Assembly: GCA_036365455.1 (NCBI GenBank)
Contig: JAWQUS010000002.1
Coordinates: 6,138,001-6,202,000 of the forward strand
Direction of reading: 5' to 3'
Source of the DNA: Macrosoma leucophasiata
Lineage: Eukaryota > Arthropoda > Insecta > Lepidoptera > Hedylidae
DNA length: 64,000 bases
Of this stretch, positions 29,950-39,640 are shown in pieces (positions within the stretch are counted from its first letter, which is position 1; every line of letters starts with the position of its first letter). A program made the translations under genes and the position numbers. A model generated the notes under the pieces. The model saw nothing but the letters and a program-made list of their open reading frames with translations. It did no database searches and was not told where the DNA came from.

Positions 29950-30245
29950 ACAGGTGGTAGAGCTCCAGTGACTGAGCTCGCGGGCGTAGGCACCACTGCA
30001 TTACCTAATATACTTGCTAAAAGGTAATGTTCAGCACTATCGTGTTCCGGCCATATGGTAAATGTACGGCCCTGTAAATTCCGGCACAGAGGCATAACAC
30101 CTTAATGCAGATGCGTTACCTCAGGAGTGGTAACGCATCTGCATTTTGACCTCTGGTCATTGTGTGGGTGTCTATAGGCTGCAGTCATCACTTATAATCA
30201 ATGTGAACTGCATGCTTGTTTGCCACTTTCATTACATAAAAAAAA
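29950..30245 (+). mobile_element. SINE-A, full length with a new hairpin
   Basis: From CAGGTGGTAGAGCTCCAGTG to TTTCATTACAT and an A8 tail. The segment TAGGCC before TCAGGAGTGG is replaced by AATGCAGATGCGTTACC, an inverted copy of GGTAACGCATCTGCATT eight bases downstream. Confidence 0.92.
30104..30145. repeat. Perfect 17-bp inverted repeat inside SINE-A
   Basis: Arms AATGCAGATGCGTTACC and GGTAACGCATCTGCATT, loop TCAGGAGT. It is absent from all other SINE-A copies here. Confidence 0.93.
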
Positions 30246-30619
30246 CTACAAAAAGATAGATTAATTCCATAAAATATGTACGGAACCTTATGCACGGACC
30301 CGTCGCACACCTGGCCGATTTTATATGATTTTTGAACAGATTACAAATACCTGAATACCGTGCAATACCCATAAACATACGGCGATGGTGAGTACGATAT
30401 AAATAAAAGCTCTATCGTGTCAATATTTTGCTGTCCAACGACTATTCGTTAAATATAACGAATGAAACTGTAAATCCACATAATGTTAGTAGTAAAACAC
30501 TCATATAAGTTACTAAGGGTTAGTGTATCGCAAATTTTCCTTGCGGCATCGTTTCCTATATATTGATGGTCGTAACATCTTTATTTGTTGGTTTCTTATG
30601 CCGGATCTGCCCTTGATTG
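30246..30619. other. No gene seen
   Basis: Unassigned AT-rich sequence. ATCGCAAATTTTCCTTGCGG near 30528 faintly recalls the mariner N-terminal region but is too short to call. Confidence 0.4.
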
Positions 30620-30763
30620 TAATGGTGAGATTCACAGACCGCACTACGACTTTACTTTGAGCAAAGTATGCTTAGAACTGTCAGTTTAGTATGGGTTTTG
30701 ACAGTTCAAAGGCGTACTTTGCTCAAAGTAAAGTCGTAGTGCGGTCTGTGAATCTCACCATTA
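30620..30763. mobile_element. MITE-2, hairpin element (144 bp)
   Basis: Arms TAATGGTGAGATTCACAGAC, CGCACTACGACTTTACTTTG, AGCAAAGTA and the exact complement ending CTCACCATTA. The interior keeps pairing (GAACTGTCA with TGACAGTTC). Almost the whole element folds into one hairpin. A related end, GGTGAGATTCACAAAACACA, occurs at about 53472. Confidence 0.9.
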
Positions 30764-30800
30764 GTGTTGGGATCATGTATTTAGCGTGGTGTATTTTTAG

Positions 30801-31092
30801 TTTTTTTTCTTTTAATGTAATGTAAGTGGAAAACAAGCATGCAGTTCACATTGATGTTAAGTGATGACTGCAGCCTATAGACACCCACACAATGACCAGA
30901 GGTCAAAATGCAGATGCATTGCCACTCCTGAGGCCTAAGGTGTTATGCCTCTGTGCCGGAAATAACAGGGCCGTACATTACCACCTGACCGGAATACGAT
31001 AGTACTGAACACTACCATTTAGCGACAAGTATATTAGGTAATGCGGTGGTGCCTACGCCCGCGAGATTGTCACTGGAGCTCTACCACCAGTA
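30801..31092 (-). mobile_element. SINE-A, full length
   Basis: T8 tract, AATGTAATGTAAGTGGAAAA, through all body blocks to GAGCTCTACCACCAGTA. It lies 37 bp downstream of MITE-2. Confidence 0.92.
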
Positions 31093-31143
31093 CCTCTCAG
31101 AAGTATCTTATCAACAAAATTGACGCATTCATGCATTAATTAC

Positions 31144-31453
31144 GTAACTTAACGCCTGTAATGCCCGAAGGAGTAGGCAGAGGTAAATGCATGCATTCAA
31201 GCATACCTACATGCAAACACCCATGATTTGCCGGTTACGTTTTGGCCCATGTAACTTGGCGAGCCTATTGAGATCTCCGGGCACATCACCAAACTCAGAT
31301 GTACTGGGAAACTTTCAGAAAATGGAAAAATCCCTACAGAACCAGAGATAAAGGATTTTACACCCTTATCTCTAATAGACCTCGACCTGGGAATCGAACC
31401 CAGGACCCCAGCGTAGTAGTAGTGACCTGCTACCACTAGGCTACTGAGGCAGT
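31144..31453 (-). mobile_element. SINE-B, full length (inverted pair, left)
   Basis: Tail GTAACTTAACGCCTGTAATG and GGAGTAGGCAGAGG at the left. At the right, the complement of the B box (GGGAATCGAACCC) and the head complement TACCACTAGGCTACTGAGGC-AGTT. Faces the copy at 31528. Confidence 0.92.
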
Positions 31454-31527
31454 TAATGCAATGCTTAAATTCATTTATTTATAATAATTTTAATTTTTAG
31501 TACTGATTTTTTTGAGTTTGACTTGTA

Positions 31528-31827
31528 AACTGCCTCAGTAGTCTAGTGGTAGCAGGACACTACTGCTACGCTGGGTCCTGGGTTCGATTCCCGGGTAGGG
31601 TCTGTCAGAGGTAAAAAGTAAAATCTTGTACCTCTAAGTTTCTGTGGATAACTTCCATAAAATCGAAAGTACTTGCTTCGGAGTTCGGTAATGTGCTCGT
31701 AGATGTCAACAGGCTCGCCACCTGTTACATAGTCCAAAACGTAACTAGCGAATCGTGGGTGTAGGTATGAATGTATGCTTCAATGTATTCATTTGCCTAC
31801 CCCTTCGGGGATTACAGTGTGAAGTTA
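31528..31827 (+). mobile_element. SINE-B, full length (inverted pair, right)
   Basis: Head AACTGCCTCAGTAGTCTAGT, B box GGTTCGATTCC, tail CTACCCCTTCGGGGATTACA. Heads of the two copies are 74 bp apart in opposite orientation, so a transcript across both would form a stem of about 300 bp with mismatches. Confidence 0.92.
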
Positions 31828-32599
31828 AGTAAGATCTTAAGCTGCAGTTTCTAGAGAAAATTAGGACTAAATATATGAACAAACTGATTTTTTCTCAGGA
31901 AGATTTTTATTATAATATTTGATTCTATGATTTTGTTACCAATTTGGTTTTTGGACCAAAAAGTGAAAGAAAACTCATAAACCAAACAGTTTTCTCCAAA
32001 AAAATAACGCTTAAAGTAAATGGTTATACTGTACGCGCACCTAATTAAGAAATCACAATAAAAATCAGTATTAAATACCCAAGCGGCCTGAATCCAAAAT
32101 TAACACCGTGAAGAACATTTCAAAACCTTTAATTATGTATGGCAAGAGATTCGAACACCCTTCGGGCTGTTCTGGCTGGATTTGTGAACTATTTCATTCA
32201 ATATTTACACTGGCCATGACTATACGTGAGCCGAATGAGCCGGTTACATACTGTTTCCAAGATCACCGTATACGGTTATAGTCCGCTTTTAAAATAAAAT
32301 ATGTAGGATGTTTGTCTTTTTTGGCGTCGTGTGTACGTTCTTTGCATTTCTTTGTGAACCTTGGTAGTTTCTCGAGAAAACGAAGATTGATTTACCTAGT
32401 TTATGAACTAAGTTTTTTAAGATTATTTAATTTTTCTTCATTCTGCAATGAGCAGGTAGTTTACACTGATGGTAAGAGAATACTGCAGCGTAAAGTTACT
32501 TACGAAAAGAACCGGAAACTTTGTCAAGTCTACGGACTAAATTGTTTTGTCTCTGTCATTACCTACGATAAAAAGCGGCTAATTCGATTTTTTTTCTTG
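31828..32599. other. No gene seen
   Basis: AT-rich. A 96-codon plus frame at 32312-32602 is rich in Phe, Leu, Arg and Lys, has no start context and no domain, and runs into a T-tract. I cannot support it as a gene. Confidence 0.4.
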
Positions 32600-32840
32600 T
32601 GAACTATTTTATTCTATATTTATAATAGAATAGAAAAACTTTATTTGTAACAACAACACAATTAAACACTATAAACAAAGAACACAGAAAACAAGGTTGT
32701 TACAAAAAGGTCCCCAATTCAGCACAAAACCGGTCTTACGAGCGGCGCTGGTCTTCCATTGGGGCCGATATTTAGGCTTATAGCTACGGCCACCCGCCAC
32801 CCGACCAGCGCCCGAACGCCTAGCGCGGTCTGCGCTCATT
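32600..32840 (-). mobile_element. 3' end of a polyadenylated retroposon
   Basis: On the minus strand: GCCCCAATGGAAGACCAGCG, then GCTGAATTGGGGACCTTTTT, then GTTACAAATAAAGTTTTTCT and ATTCTATTATAA. An AATAAA signal and a short TTCTA-type repeat tail indicate a LINE 3' end. A family-F-type fragment (AAAATCGGTTTAGTAGTTTT to ATAATATTAGTAT) follows at 32845-32940. Confidence 0.6.
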
Positions 32841-33169
32841 ACATCGACTTTAAAATCGGTTTAGTAGTTTTTGTGTGAAAACGTTACAAACATACATACA
32901 AAAACACAAATCTTTCCTCTTTATAATATTAGTATCATAGACAACGCCCCACTGCTCCTCGCTTCGGTAAATGCATCATCCTCGACAACAATTGAGATTG
33001 CACAAGTTATGAAACTCACATTAGATTCAACTTGAAACTTTGGTTTTCTGACTTACATTAGAGTTTAATTCAGAATTATAGGAAGCTTTTAAGGGAACAT
33101 CAGAATTGATTTGAAGTGTAGCTATGAATGTTTACTTTGAGGCTTGAGTATTAGATAGGATTTGACTTT

Positions 33170-33448
33170 ACTGGTGGAAGAGCTCCAGTGAAAGAGCTCG
33201 CGGGCGTAAGACCACCGCATTACCTTATATACTTGCCGCTAAATGCTTGTTGGTAGTGTTCAGCACTATCGTGTTCCGGTCAGGTGGTAATGTACGACCC
33301 TGTAATTTGCGGCACAGAGGCATAACAGAAGTGGTAACGCATCTGCATTTTGACCTCGGCTCTTTGTGTAGGTGTCTATTAGCTGCAGACATTACTTAAC
33401 ATCAATGTGAACTGCATGCTTGTTTGCCACTTTCATTACAGAAAAAAA
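33170..33448 (+). mobile_element. SINE-A, full length
   Basis: ACTGGTGGAAGAGCTCCAGT to ACTTTCATTACAGAAAAAAA. It has an 8-bp insertion (GCTTGTTG) before GTAGTGTTCAGC and lacks the TTAGGCCTCA block. Confidence 0.92.
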
Positions 33449-33864
33449 GGATGTTACTTCAAGCCTTTTTCCTGAAGAGATAAAAAAATGCATTATGCAA
33501 TATGCTACCAAACAAGGTTCACCAGTTTAGGTATTTGAGTCCCACGTACATAAACGGCGAAATGTGGACAAATGCCTCCACCAAATGTGTCCACAAGTCC
33601 ACAATAAACAGTTTCGAAATTAGCAGTAGATAGTTTGTTCCAAATATAGGCGATTTAGCCATTGACATTAAATCGTATCAATTCATATCCCCATGCACTA
33701 TTACCACAAAATTCGGGACATTACATTAGTTCACGTTGCATATACTTTAATTTCATCACACATTTGCGGTTGCTATCGCCATCATGGCTCCCAATAGCAA
33801 CACAATTGAATTGGACTAATTTTGTAAAACATGGAAAATTGATGACAATATGATGAGTTTTGGT
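33449..33864. other. No gene seen
   Basis: Unassigned. A 63-codon plus frame (33662-33853) has no features. Confidence 0.4.
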
Positions 33865-33995
33865 ATGTAACGAAGGGGGCAAACAAGTATTTTGCAGTTA
33901 ACATAGATGTTAAGTGATGACTGCAGCTTATAGACACTTACACAAAGTCAAGAGGTGAAAATACAGTTGCGTTGCTTGCTACCCCTTAGACCTAA

Positions 33996-34590
33996 TAGGT
34001 AAGAATCCCATTGCAGCATCATTTCGTTCATCTAGATATGATGCAAATCTAATTTTTATGCATATTTATAATCTAGAATATATATCCACTAGGTTGTCAT
34101 TCAAAATTTGGCCGCAAGTATTTTTTTTATCTTTATCACTTATTTACGCCCGTCTAAATTTGGCTCCCGTATATCATAATAATGAGAAAAAAAATGCTTT
34201 AATTTGATATATAAATAATGCATGTACCTACGTTATGGACGTAAAAAGTTATCGGGGCGGAACGCAAATAGGTAGGGGCGGCCAAGTGCGCAACGGCAGC
34301 CGTGATTTTTCAGTCTTTATACATATTGCCGTGAAGTAGACCATATTTCTACACTCTCTGCCTACCCCGTTAGGGACCTGGCGTGAAGATACATACATAA
34401 ACGATATTTTACTGAAAAAACAAATAAAAAAAAAATATATCCCGAAAAAAAATAAAAAAATACATGCGGCCAGATTTTGATTGGCAACCAAGTGGATATA
34501 TATTCTCCAGGTTATAAATATGCATAAAAATTAGGTTTGCAGCATATCTGGATGAACGAAATGATTCGGCAGTGGGATCCTAACCACCTA
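33996..34590. mobile_element. MITE-1, long form (595 bp)
   Basis: Terminal inverted repeats of about 130 bp, left beginning TAGGTAAGAATCCCATTGCA and right (complement) TAGGTGGTTAGGATCCCACT. They extend inward past TATGCATATTTATAATCTAG to a TCAAAATTTGGCCGCAAGTA-like block. Target duplication TAA at 33993-33995 and 34591-34593. The interior has CGGCAGCCGTGATTTTTCAG and an embedded LINE tail at 34352-34398. No transposase frame, so non-autonomous. Confidence 0.9.
34352..34398 (+). mobile_element. Isolated LINE tail, ~47 bp
   Basis: CTACACTCTCTGCCTACCCC-GTTAGGGACCTGGCGTGAAG matches the end of the LINE relic at 14246-14455 over its whole length. It lies inside MITE-1 at a point where the copy at 29015-29250 has nothing, so it is a separate, extremely 5'-truncated insertion. 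Confidence 0.85.
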
Positions 34591-35019
34591 TAAGTTATGT
34601 TTCTGAGTATAGTTAATACCGGGCCATACTTTACCATCTAACCGGAACACGATAGTGCTGAACACCATTTGGCGTCAGATAGATGAGATAATGCGGTGCA
34701 GGGTCTACGCCCTGGAGCTCCTACACTTGGAACTCTACCCCCAGTATTTTAATAATAAGTAATTCGATGACAACAAAGCTTAAAAGGGCAATGAAACGCG
34801 AAGCAATAAAATTATAAGCTCCAATACTCTAACAATTTCCCTTTATCGTCAGATTATTTTATTCACCAGATTACCTGATGTAATCGGCATTTATTTTAAT
34901 TATTCGAAGTGAAATTGAGCGCTGTAATGGCTGTACCTACTTAAGGCTCAGATAACGCCAACGACTACCCTACATGACGTAAAAGAGTATAATATGAAAA
35001 GATGTGCATATTAGTCGCG

Positions 35020-35313
35020 TTTTTTTTTTTTTTTAAGTAATAAAATTGGCAAACAAGCATGCAGTTCACATTGATGTTAAGTTATGACTGCAGCCTATAG
35101 ACACCCACACAATGACCAGAGTTCAAAATGCAGATGCGCTGCCACTCCTGAGGCAATAGGTGATATGCCTCTGTGCCTGAAATTACAGGGCCGTATATTA
35201 CCACCTGACCGGAACACGATAGTGCTGAACACTACCATTTAGCGGCAAGTTTATTAGGTAATGCGATGGTGCCTACGCCCGCGAGCTCCGTCACTGGAAC
35301 TCTACCACCAGTA
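35020..35313 (-). mobile_element. SINE-A, full length
   Basis: T15 tract, TAAAATTGGCAAACAAGCAT, body in order, end GGAACTCTACCACCAGTA. A few point changes (AGTTCAAAATG, AATAGGTGATATG). Confidence 0.93.
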
Positions 35314-35429
35314 GAAAATTGATATTGTTATTGATTAATTACAAATAAAATATATTTAATATGTAGCCATTTTTCTAAACCTAAACCACGTAATGTCAAT
35401 AATTTATTTAATACTTTATGCTTTTGGCA

Positions 35430-35716
35430 ATGACTACCTTAATTTCATACCCCGGCGCACACGCGGGCGGCCCGCTCTGCGCCGACATACCAAGCTCTGA
35501 GCTCTCTCAACGCTCTGGTTGCCCAGAATCCGGATATCGATTTGATTAACATTAGTGTAAGGGATTTTTTGAGTAAATGTGTAATGTTTTTAATGTATTT
35601 GTAATTAATGTATGTACGTAATGTTAACTTTAAATGTATGTACTGTAATTTATCTTGTGTGCGTTTTGGCTAAGCTGTAAGTACAAAAGAACCTGTTATA
35701 AATAAATAAATAAATA
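35430..35716 (+). mobile_element. Probable LINE 3' end with AATAAATA tail
   Basis: GC-rich start GCGGGCGGCCCGCTCTGCGC, then ATCCGGATATCGATTTGATT, GTGCGTTTTGGCTAAGCTGT and AAGAACCTGTTATAAATAAA repeated at the end. A polyadenylation-like end with a short tandem tail fits a non-LTR insertion. No frame survives. Confidence 0.5.
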
Positions 35717-36476
35717 CTTTTTTGATAGTATTTAAAGGAGAAAAAGGTTCAAAATAAAAAAGAGAAAAAAGCAGAAAACGAAAAAAAAAAACACTTAAAT
35801 TTTCAAAAATCACATATATTTTTGATTATAAAAGATTTTCAGCTTCAGACCTCAAAAGCTGTAACAGCTCTTGAATAAAATGATTACGAAAATCAATTAT
35901 TTTAAAGGTTCTGCGTGAGATCGGCCTTAAATTTAATTCAACGCGTGATGTCGTTAGTTGTATATTACGTGATAATGAGACAAGTTCGGCCATTAAATTG
36001 ATTCAGTGTCTAAGTAAGCTGAGATAGCAGGCGTGGGATTAGCACCTAGTGATTGGTGGGTTAATTAGTGATGAGCACACCTATGTGTCCTCATCACTAA
36101 TTAACCCACCAACAGGTACATTATAATAATATGGTATAGAATATTATCAAGATAAAATTTGTATACAACGTGTAACAGGATTAAGTGTACAACCCGAAAC
36201 TACTTAGTTCAGAATCAATAACTGAATCGATTTTAGGCATTTTTAATAAAGGTAATATTTTGTGCCAAGATTAATTGGAATTCAGTAAATTATGGTCACT
36301 CATTTATTGCTCAGTCAATACAAACGAAAATGAGACTAACGTCTATACAAAAATATAATTAAAATGCTAGTCTTAATAAGTTCATTAAGACTCATTGAGA
36401 CGTGCGTTTTATCTATACAAATAAATTAAATTGGAATGTCTGTTTGTAATATAAAATAACCGCTTCTTACTAAATA
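35717..36476. other. No gene; hairpin and family-F end
   Basis: A-rich sequence; a 23-bp-arm hairpin at 36053-36112; and at 36422-36476 GGAATGTCTGTTTGTAATAT, the inverted end of family F, into which the LINE at 36488 was inserted. Confidence 0.55.
36053..36112. repeat. Inverted repeat, 23-bp perfect arms
   Basis: Arm TTGGTGGGTTAATTAGTGAT-GAG and its exact complement, with a 14-base spacer that itself pairs (CACAC with GTGT). Confidence 0.92.
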
Positions 36477-36487
36477 TATATGTGGGA

Positions 36488-36854
36488 ACGAAAATAATAG
36501 ACGCAGTAAAGATGCTCTGCAAACTAAAATGGAAATGGGCCGGACATATCGCGCGTACCCAAGACCAGAGATGGAGTGCAAATATCATCCATTGGTACCC
36601 ACGCGACAAATTACGATCGGTAGGGCGACCAAAGAAAAGATGGAGCGACGACATAGTGGAGGCAGCAGGTGCTACCTGGACCCGGATGGCTCAGGATCGT
36701 AGCACATGGCTATGCATGGAGGAGGCCTTTTACCAGTCATGGGTGCCCGAATAATACAAAAAATACATGTATCTTTTAATGTAATTAATTTTGTAATTTT
36801 TATTGTTATTTAGGGTAAATAAAGGCTATTTTATTTTATTTTATTTATTTTATT
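36488..36854 (+). mobile_element. 5'-truncated LINE (367 bp) with perfect target duplication
   Basis: Frame open from 36482 to a stop at about 36754: KWKWAGHIARTQDQRWSA, then SVGRPKKRWSDDIVEAAG and MAQDRSTWLCMEEAFYQS. This is a typical LINE RT C-terminus (GHxxR, GRPxxRWxDDI, AxDRxxW). Then a 3' UTR with GGGTAAATAAAGGCTATTTT and a TTTTA repeat tail. TATATGTGGGA is present at 36477-36487 and again at 36855-36865, an 11-bp duplication at both borders. The frame is unbroken, so the insertion looks young, but it lacks RT and endonuclease. Confidence 0.93.
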
Positions 36855-37039
36855 TATATGTGGGATAATTTGAGAGTTTTAAGAAAGGAGTTTAGTTGTA
36901 GGTAGCTAGAACTGGCCACTTAGTTTTATGATTACAGATTTAAAGAGATGTCAATTAAAAAAGTGAGAAGATAGAAGAATGTAATATGGAAAAGAAGATT
37001 TATGTTGTTCATGTAAAATTAAATAAAAGGGTGATAAAA

Positions 37040-37315
37040 TTACAATTTGCCTCAATTCCTACCAGCTCTCCTACATATACGAAAACAATTTTTTTCTTAA
37101 TTTTTGTCTGTCTGTTTGTTAATCTCTGTCTGGCGGGGCTAATCTTGGGAACGGCTGTACCGATTTTGACGGGACTTTCACTGACAGATAGCTGATGTAA
37201 TAAGGAGTAACTTAGGCTACTTTTTACTAGCTGAGCCCACGACTTCGTCCGGGTAGATATAGATACTGAACAATCATTTTTTTTTCTCACGTGGACGAAG
37301 TCGCGGGCACAGCTA
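37040..37315 (-). mobile_element. Helitron-like family F copy
   Basis: Inverse of the order at 38672-39000: TTTTTGTCTGTCTGTTTGTT, CTAATCTTGGGAACGGCTGT, CACTGACAGATAGCTGATGT, GAGTAACTTAGGCTAC. It ends in the palindromic module CTAGCTGAGCCCACGACTTC ... GACGAAGTCGCGGGCACAGC-TA (37229-37313). Confidence 0.7.
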
Positions 37316-37637
37316 TAAATAAAAATTAAAGCAATAAAATAGTAGAAAATTAAGCATGTTACTAGCGAGTGTTAAATAGGGATGCGGAGGTTACGCTACA
37401 TCACATTGCGACCACTTATGTAAGTAGGTTTGTGTTTTATGTGCGGCCGCAGGTAGAGGTAGGGTAAGTATGCGTAGAGTGTGCATACTGTTCATACAAA
37501 TTGAGGACAACTTATTTCTTAAATAAAAAATATTAAATACAATTCAATTTCAGTTCATGTATTTATGATTATAATGCAAATTTTGATTATATTGTAATGA
37601 AAATTTTTGAGTTTGGGTTTGAGTTTAGCAAATATTA

Positions 37638-37832
37638 TAAACAAACTTTTCAGTTTGGTTGCCTGAACGAGCTAATCTCAGGAACTACTGGTCCGATTAA
37701 AAAAATATATTTCTGTGTTAGATAGCCCATTTATTGAGAAAGGCTTTAGGCTATATAAAATCACGCTAAGATGAGTGGGAGAGGATATGTAACAATGCAC
37801 CCAAGCCGGGGCGGGTCGCTAGTAATTTATAT
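37638..37832 (+). repeat. Dispersed repeat ending GGGTCGCTAGT
   Basis: AGCTAATCTCAGGAACTACT, GGTCCGATTAAAAAAATATA, GATAGCCCATTTATTGAGAA, GGCTTTAGGCTATATAAAAT and AAGCCGGGGCGGGTCGCTAG-T. A very common lepidopteran short repeat (memory-based). It also ends CTAGT, so it may be another Helitron-type end. Confidence 0.6.
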
Positions 37833-37840
37833 AGAGGGTA

Positions 37841-38021
37841 TGGACGGCCCTGTACTATCCGGCACAGAGGCATAACACCTTAGGCCTCAGGAGTGGTAAC
37901 GCATTTGCATTTTGACCATGGTCTTTGTGTGGGTGTCTATAGGCTGCAGTCATCACTTAACATCAATGTGAACTGCATGCTTGTTTGCCACTTCAATTAC
38001 ATAAAAAAAAAAAAAAAAAAA
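37841..38021 (+). mobile_element. SINE-A, 5'-truncated
   Basis: Starts at GGACGGCCCTGTACTATCCG, keeps all downstream blocks, ends ACTTCAATTACAT and an A19 tail. The long uninterrupted A tail suggests a relatively recent insertion. Confidence 0.9.
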
Positions 38022-38259
38022 GCGCCGTCTCTTAGACACGCTGTTAAAATATTCTGAACATTTCCATTCTACAATTTTCTTTGCTATTAACTTCCGTTCT
38101 GAATTCTCTTTTTAAAATAAACGGAAATTGAACCACTTTAACCCGTCTTGGACTGAAATAATACAAGCTTGATTGTTACTCTATTAGCGCAAATGCCTTT
38201 TGAGTGATATTTGAATGTCTATTCAACATCTATTACATGAAAGGAAAAAACTTACAATA

Positions 38260-38671
38260 TTGATTATTTAATGTCTACGTTATATAGTATTATTACGTTT
38301 ATTTGAAAGAAAGAAAAAAATTATTTAACTGACAACACACAACATACATATAACAAGAAAGAGAAAAAAAAAATGGGATTAGACTAAACTTAATCAACTA
38401 ACTTAAACAAACTTATAAGGTATGGTCATGTGAAGTTAGTAAAAATGGCGCCCATCTCAGCTATTTGTTACAGCAAGAGCTGCAACGCTGATATTCTGAT
38501 GGGTCCTTTGACGAACGTTACGAACTCAAGTGTAGTGTACAAGCGTAAAAAAAACAAAAAATAATACAAAGTGGGGGAGCAACAAAAAGTGGTATTAGTT
38601 CAAAATATAATATTGTTATTTAAAAAATACTGATGTAGTTATTACATTATTATTTCATATTTATGTACATA
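38260..38671. other. No gene seen
   Basis: AT-rich. TGGCGCCCATCTCAGCTATT near 38445 is not attributed. Nothing coding. Confidence 0.4.
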
Positions 38672-39000
38672 CTAGCTGTGCCCGCGACTCCGTCCGCGTG
38701 AGAATTTATGATTGTTCAGTATCTACCCAGACCAAGTCGTGGGCGCAGCTAGTATACAAGTAGCCTAAGTTACACCTTACTACATAAGCTATCTGCCAGT
38801 GAAAATCCCGTTGAAATCGGTCCAACCGTTCCTGAGATTAGCGGGAACAAACAGACAGACAGACAAAAATTGTAAAAAATGTTGTTTTTATATTAGTACC
38901 GTGTATATACATACATATCTAATTAGTAAAAAGTGGTTGGTTTTATGTTACAAACAGACACTCCAATTTTGTTTAATTGTATATATGTATAGATAGATAA
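38672..39000 (+). mobile_element. Helitron-like family F copy, most complete
   Basis: Palindromic module 38672-38754 (CTAGCTGTGCCCGCGACTCC ... CCAAGTCGTGGGCGCAGCTA-GT). Then AAGTAGCCTAAGTTACACCT, GAAATCGGTCCAACCGTTCC, GCGGGAACAAACAGACAGAC, TTATATTAGTACCGTGTATA, TTACAAACAGACACTCCAAT and TATATATGTATAGATAGATA. It is the best reference for this family. Confidence 0.75.
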
Positions 39001-39036
39001 TCATCGCAACAAGTTACATGCAAACGGTGCTAAAAC

Positions 39037-39312
39037 GGTGTTTTTATGAAAATGCGCGTTTCCGTGCTTCGAAGGGCACGTTAAGCCGTCGGTCCCGGTT
39101 GCTATCGATAGATAGCAGCCGTTAAGCCTCGTCGGAGGCCTTATGGGCGATTTGAAATCATCGAAACATCGAAGATCGCTTCCGATCTACACCAGCCGCG
39201 GGGCCATTCGCGCTTTGATTATGGGATATTCTCCGCTAATGCCGCACAACACTGTTTTGGGCATCTATGGGGAAGGCTTTGTCCAGCCGTGGACGTCTTT
39301 CGGTTGGAGTGA
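39037..39312 (+). repeat. Dispersed GC-rich repeat (family K)
   Basis: AAAATGCGCGTTTCCGTGCT, GAAGGGCACGTTAAGCCGTC, GGTCCCGGTTGCTATCGATA, GCCTCGTCGGAGGCCTTATG; then ATTCTCCGCTAATGCCGCAC and GTCCAGCCGTGGACGTCTTT. The first half matches 43940-44060, the second the fragment at 28040-28110. These are LINE 3'-end-like motifs common in moths. Confidence 0.65.
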
Positions 39313-39640
39313 TTAACATGTCCAAGTAAAAGAAAGGTTACTTTAACCCTTCAGGCCGCCTAGGTCCCCGACTGTCGCGTTAAGTACGTTGTGGGCCTAA
39401 TTCACAGATCATATTTCGCACTGCCGATCGGAACAAGTTATATAAATGCGCAAAAAAAAATATCCTAGACCACCTATCGTGATGCTTTTAAATACAATTA
39501 CTTGGCCAATTAATCTTCTTTATAAATATAATAATATAAAGAAGCTGATATTTCATATATAATATATCATAATCACGAAAAAAATGCATCGAAAACTGAA
39601 AAGATTTTCTTAGTTTTTTTTTTAATTAAATAATGCAACT
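39313..39640. other. No gene seen
   Basis: Unassigned, with AT-rich stretches around TATATAATATATCATAATCA. Confidence 0.4.

Larger units (their letters stand above)
33865..34746 (-). mobile_element. SINE-A2 split by MITE-1
   Basis: Left part: GGCAAACAAGTATTTTGCAG to ACCCCTTAGACCTAA. Right part: AAGTTATGTTTCTGAG, CCGGGCCATACTTTACCATC to ACTCTACCCCCAGTA. The uninterrupted A2 copy at 26226-26503 reads GACCTTAGTTATCATGTC at the junction, so the parts join correctly. The insertion is flanked by TAA on both sides. Confidence 0.9.

Noticed and set aside
30528..30560. Resemblance to the mariner N-terminal DNA region (ATCGCAAATTTTCCTTGCGG)
   Set aside because: About 20 bases only, no adjoining mariner sequence or inverted ends.
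32312..32602. 96-codon plus frame, possibly a small gene
   Set aside because: Low-complexity Phe/Leu/Lys/Arg content, no start context, ends in a T tract next to a LINE tail.
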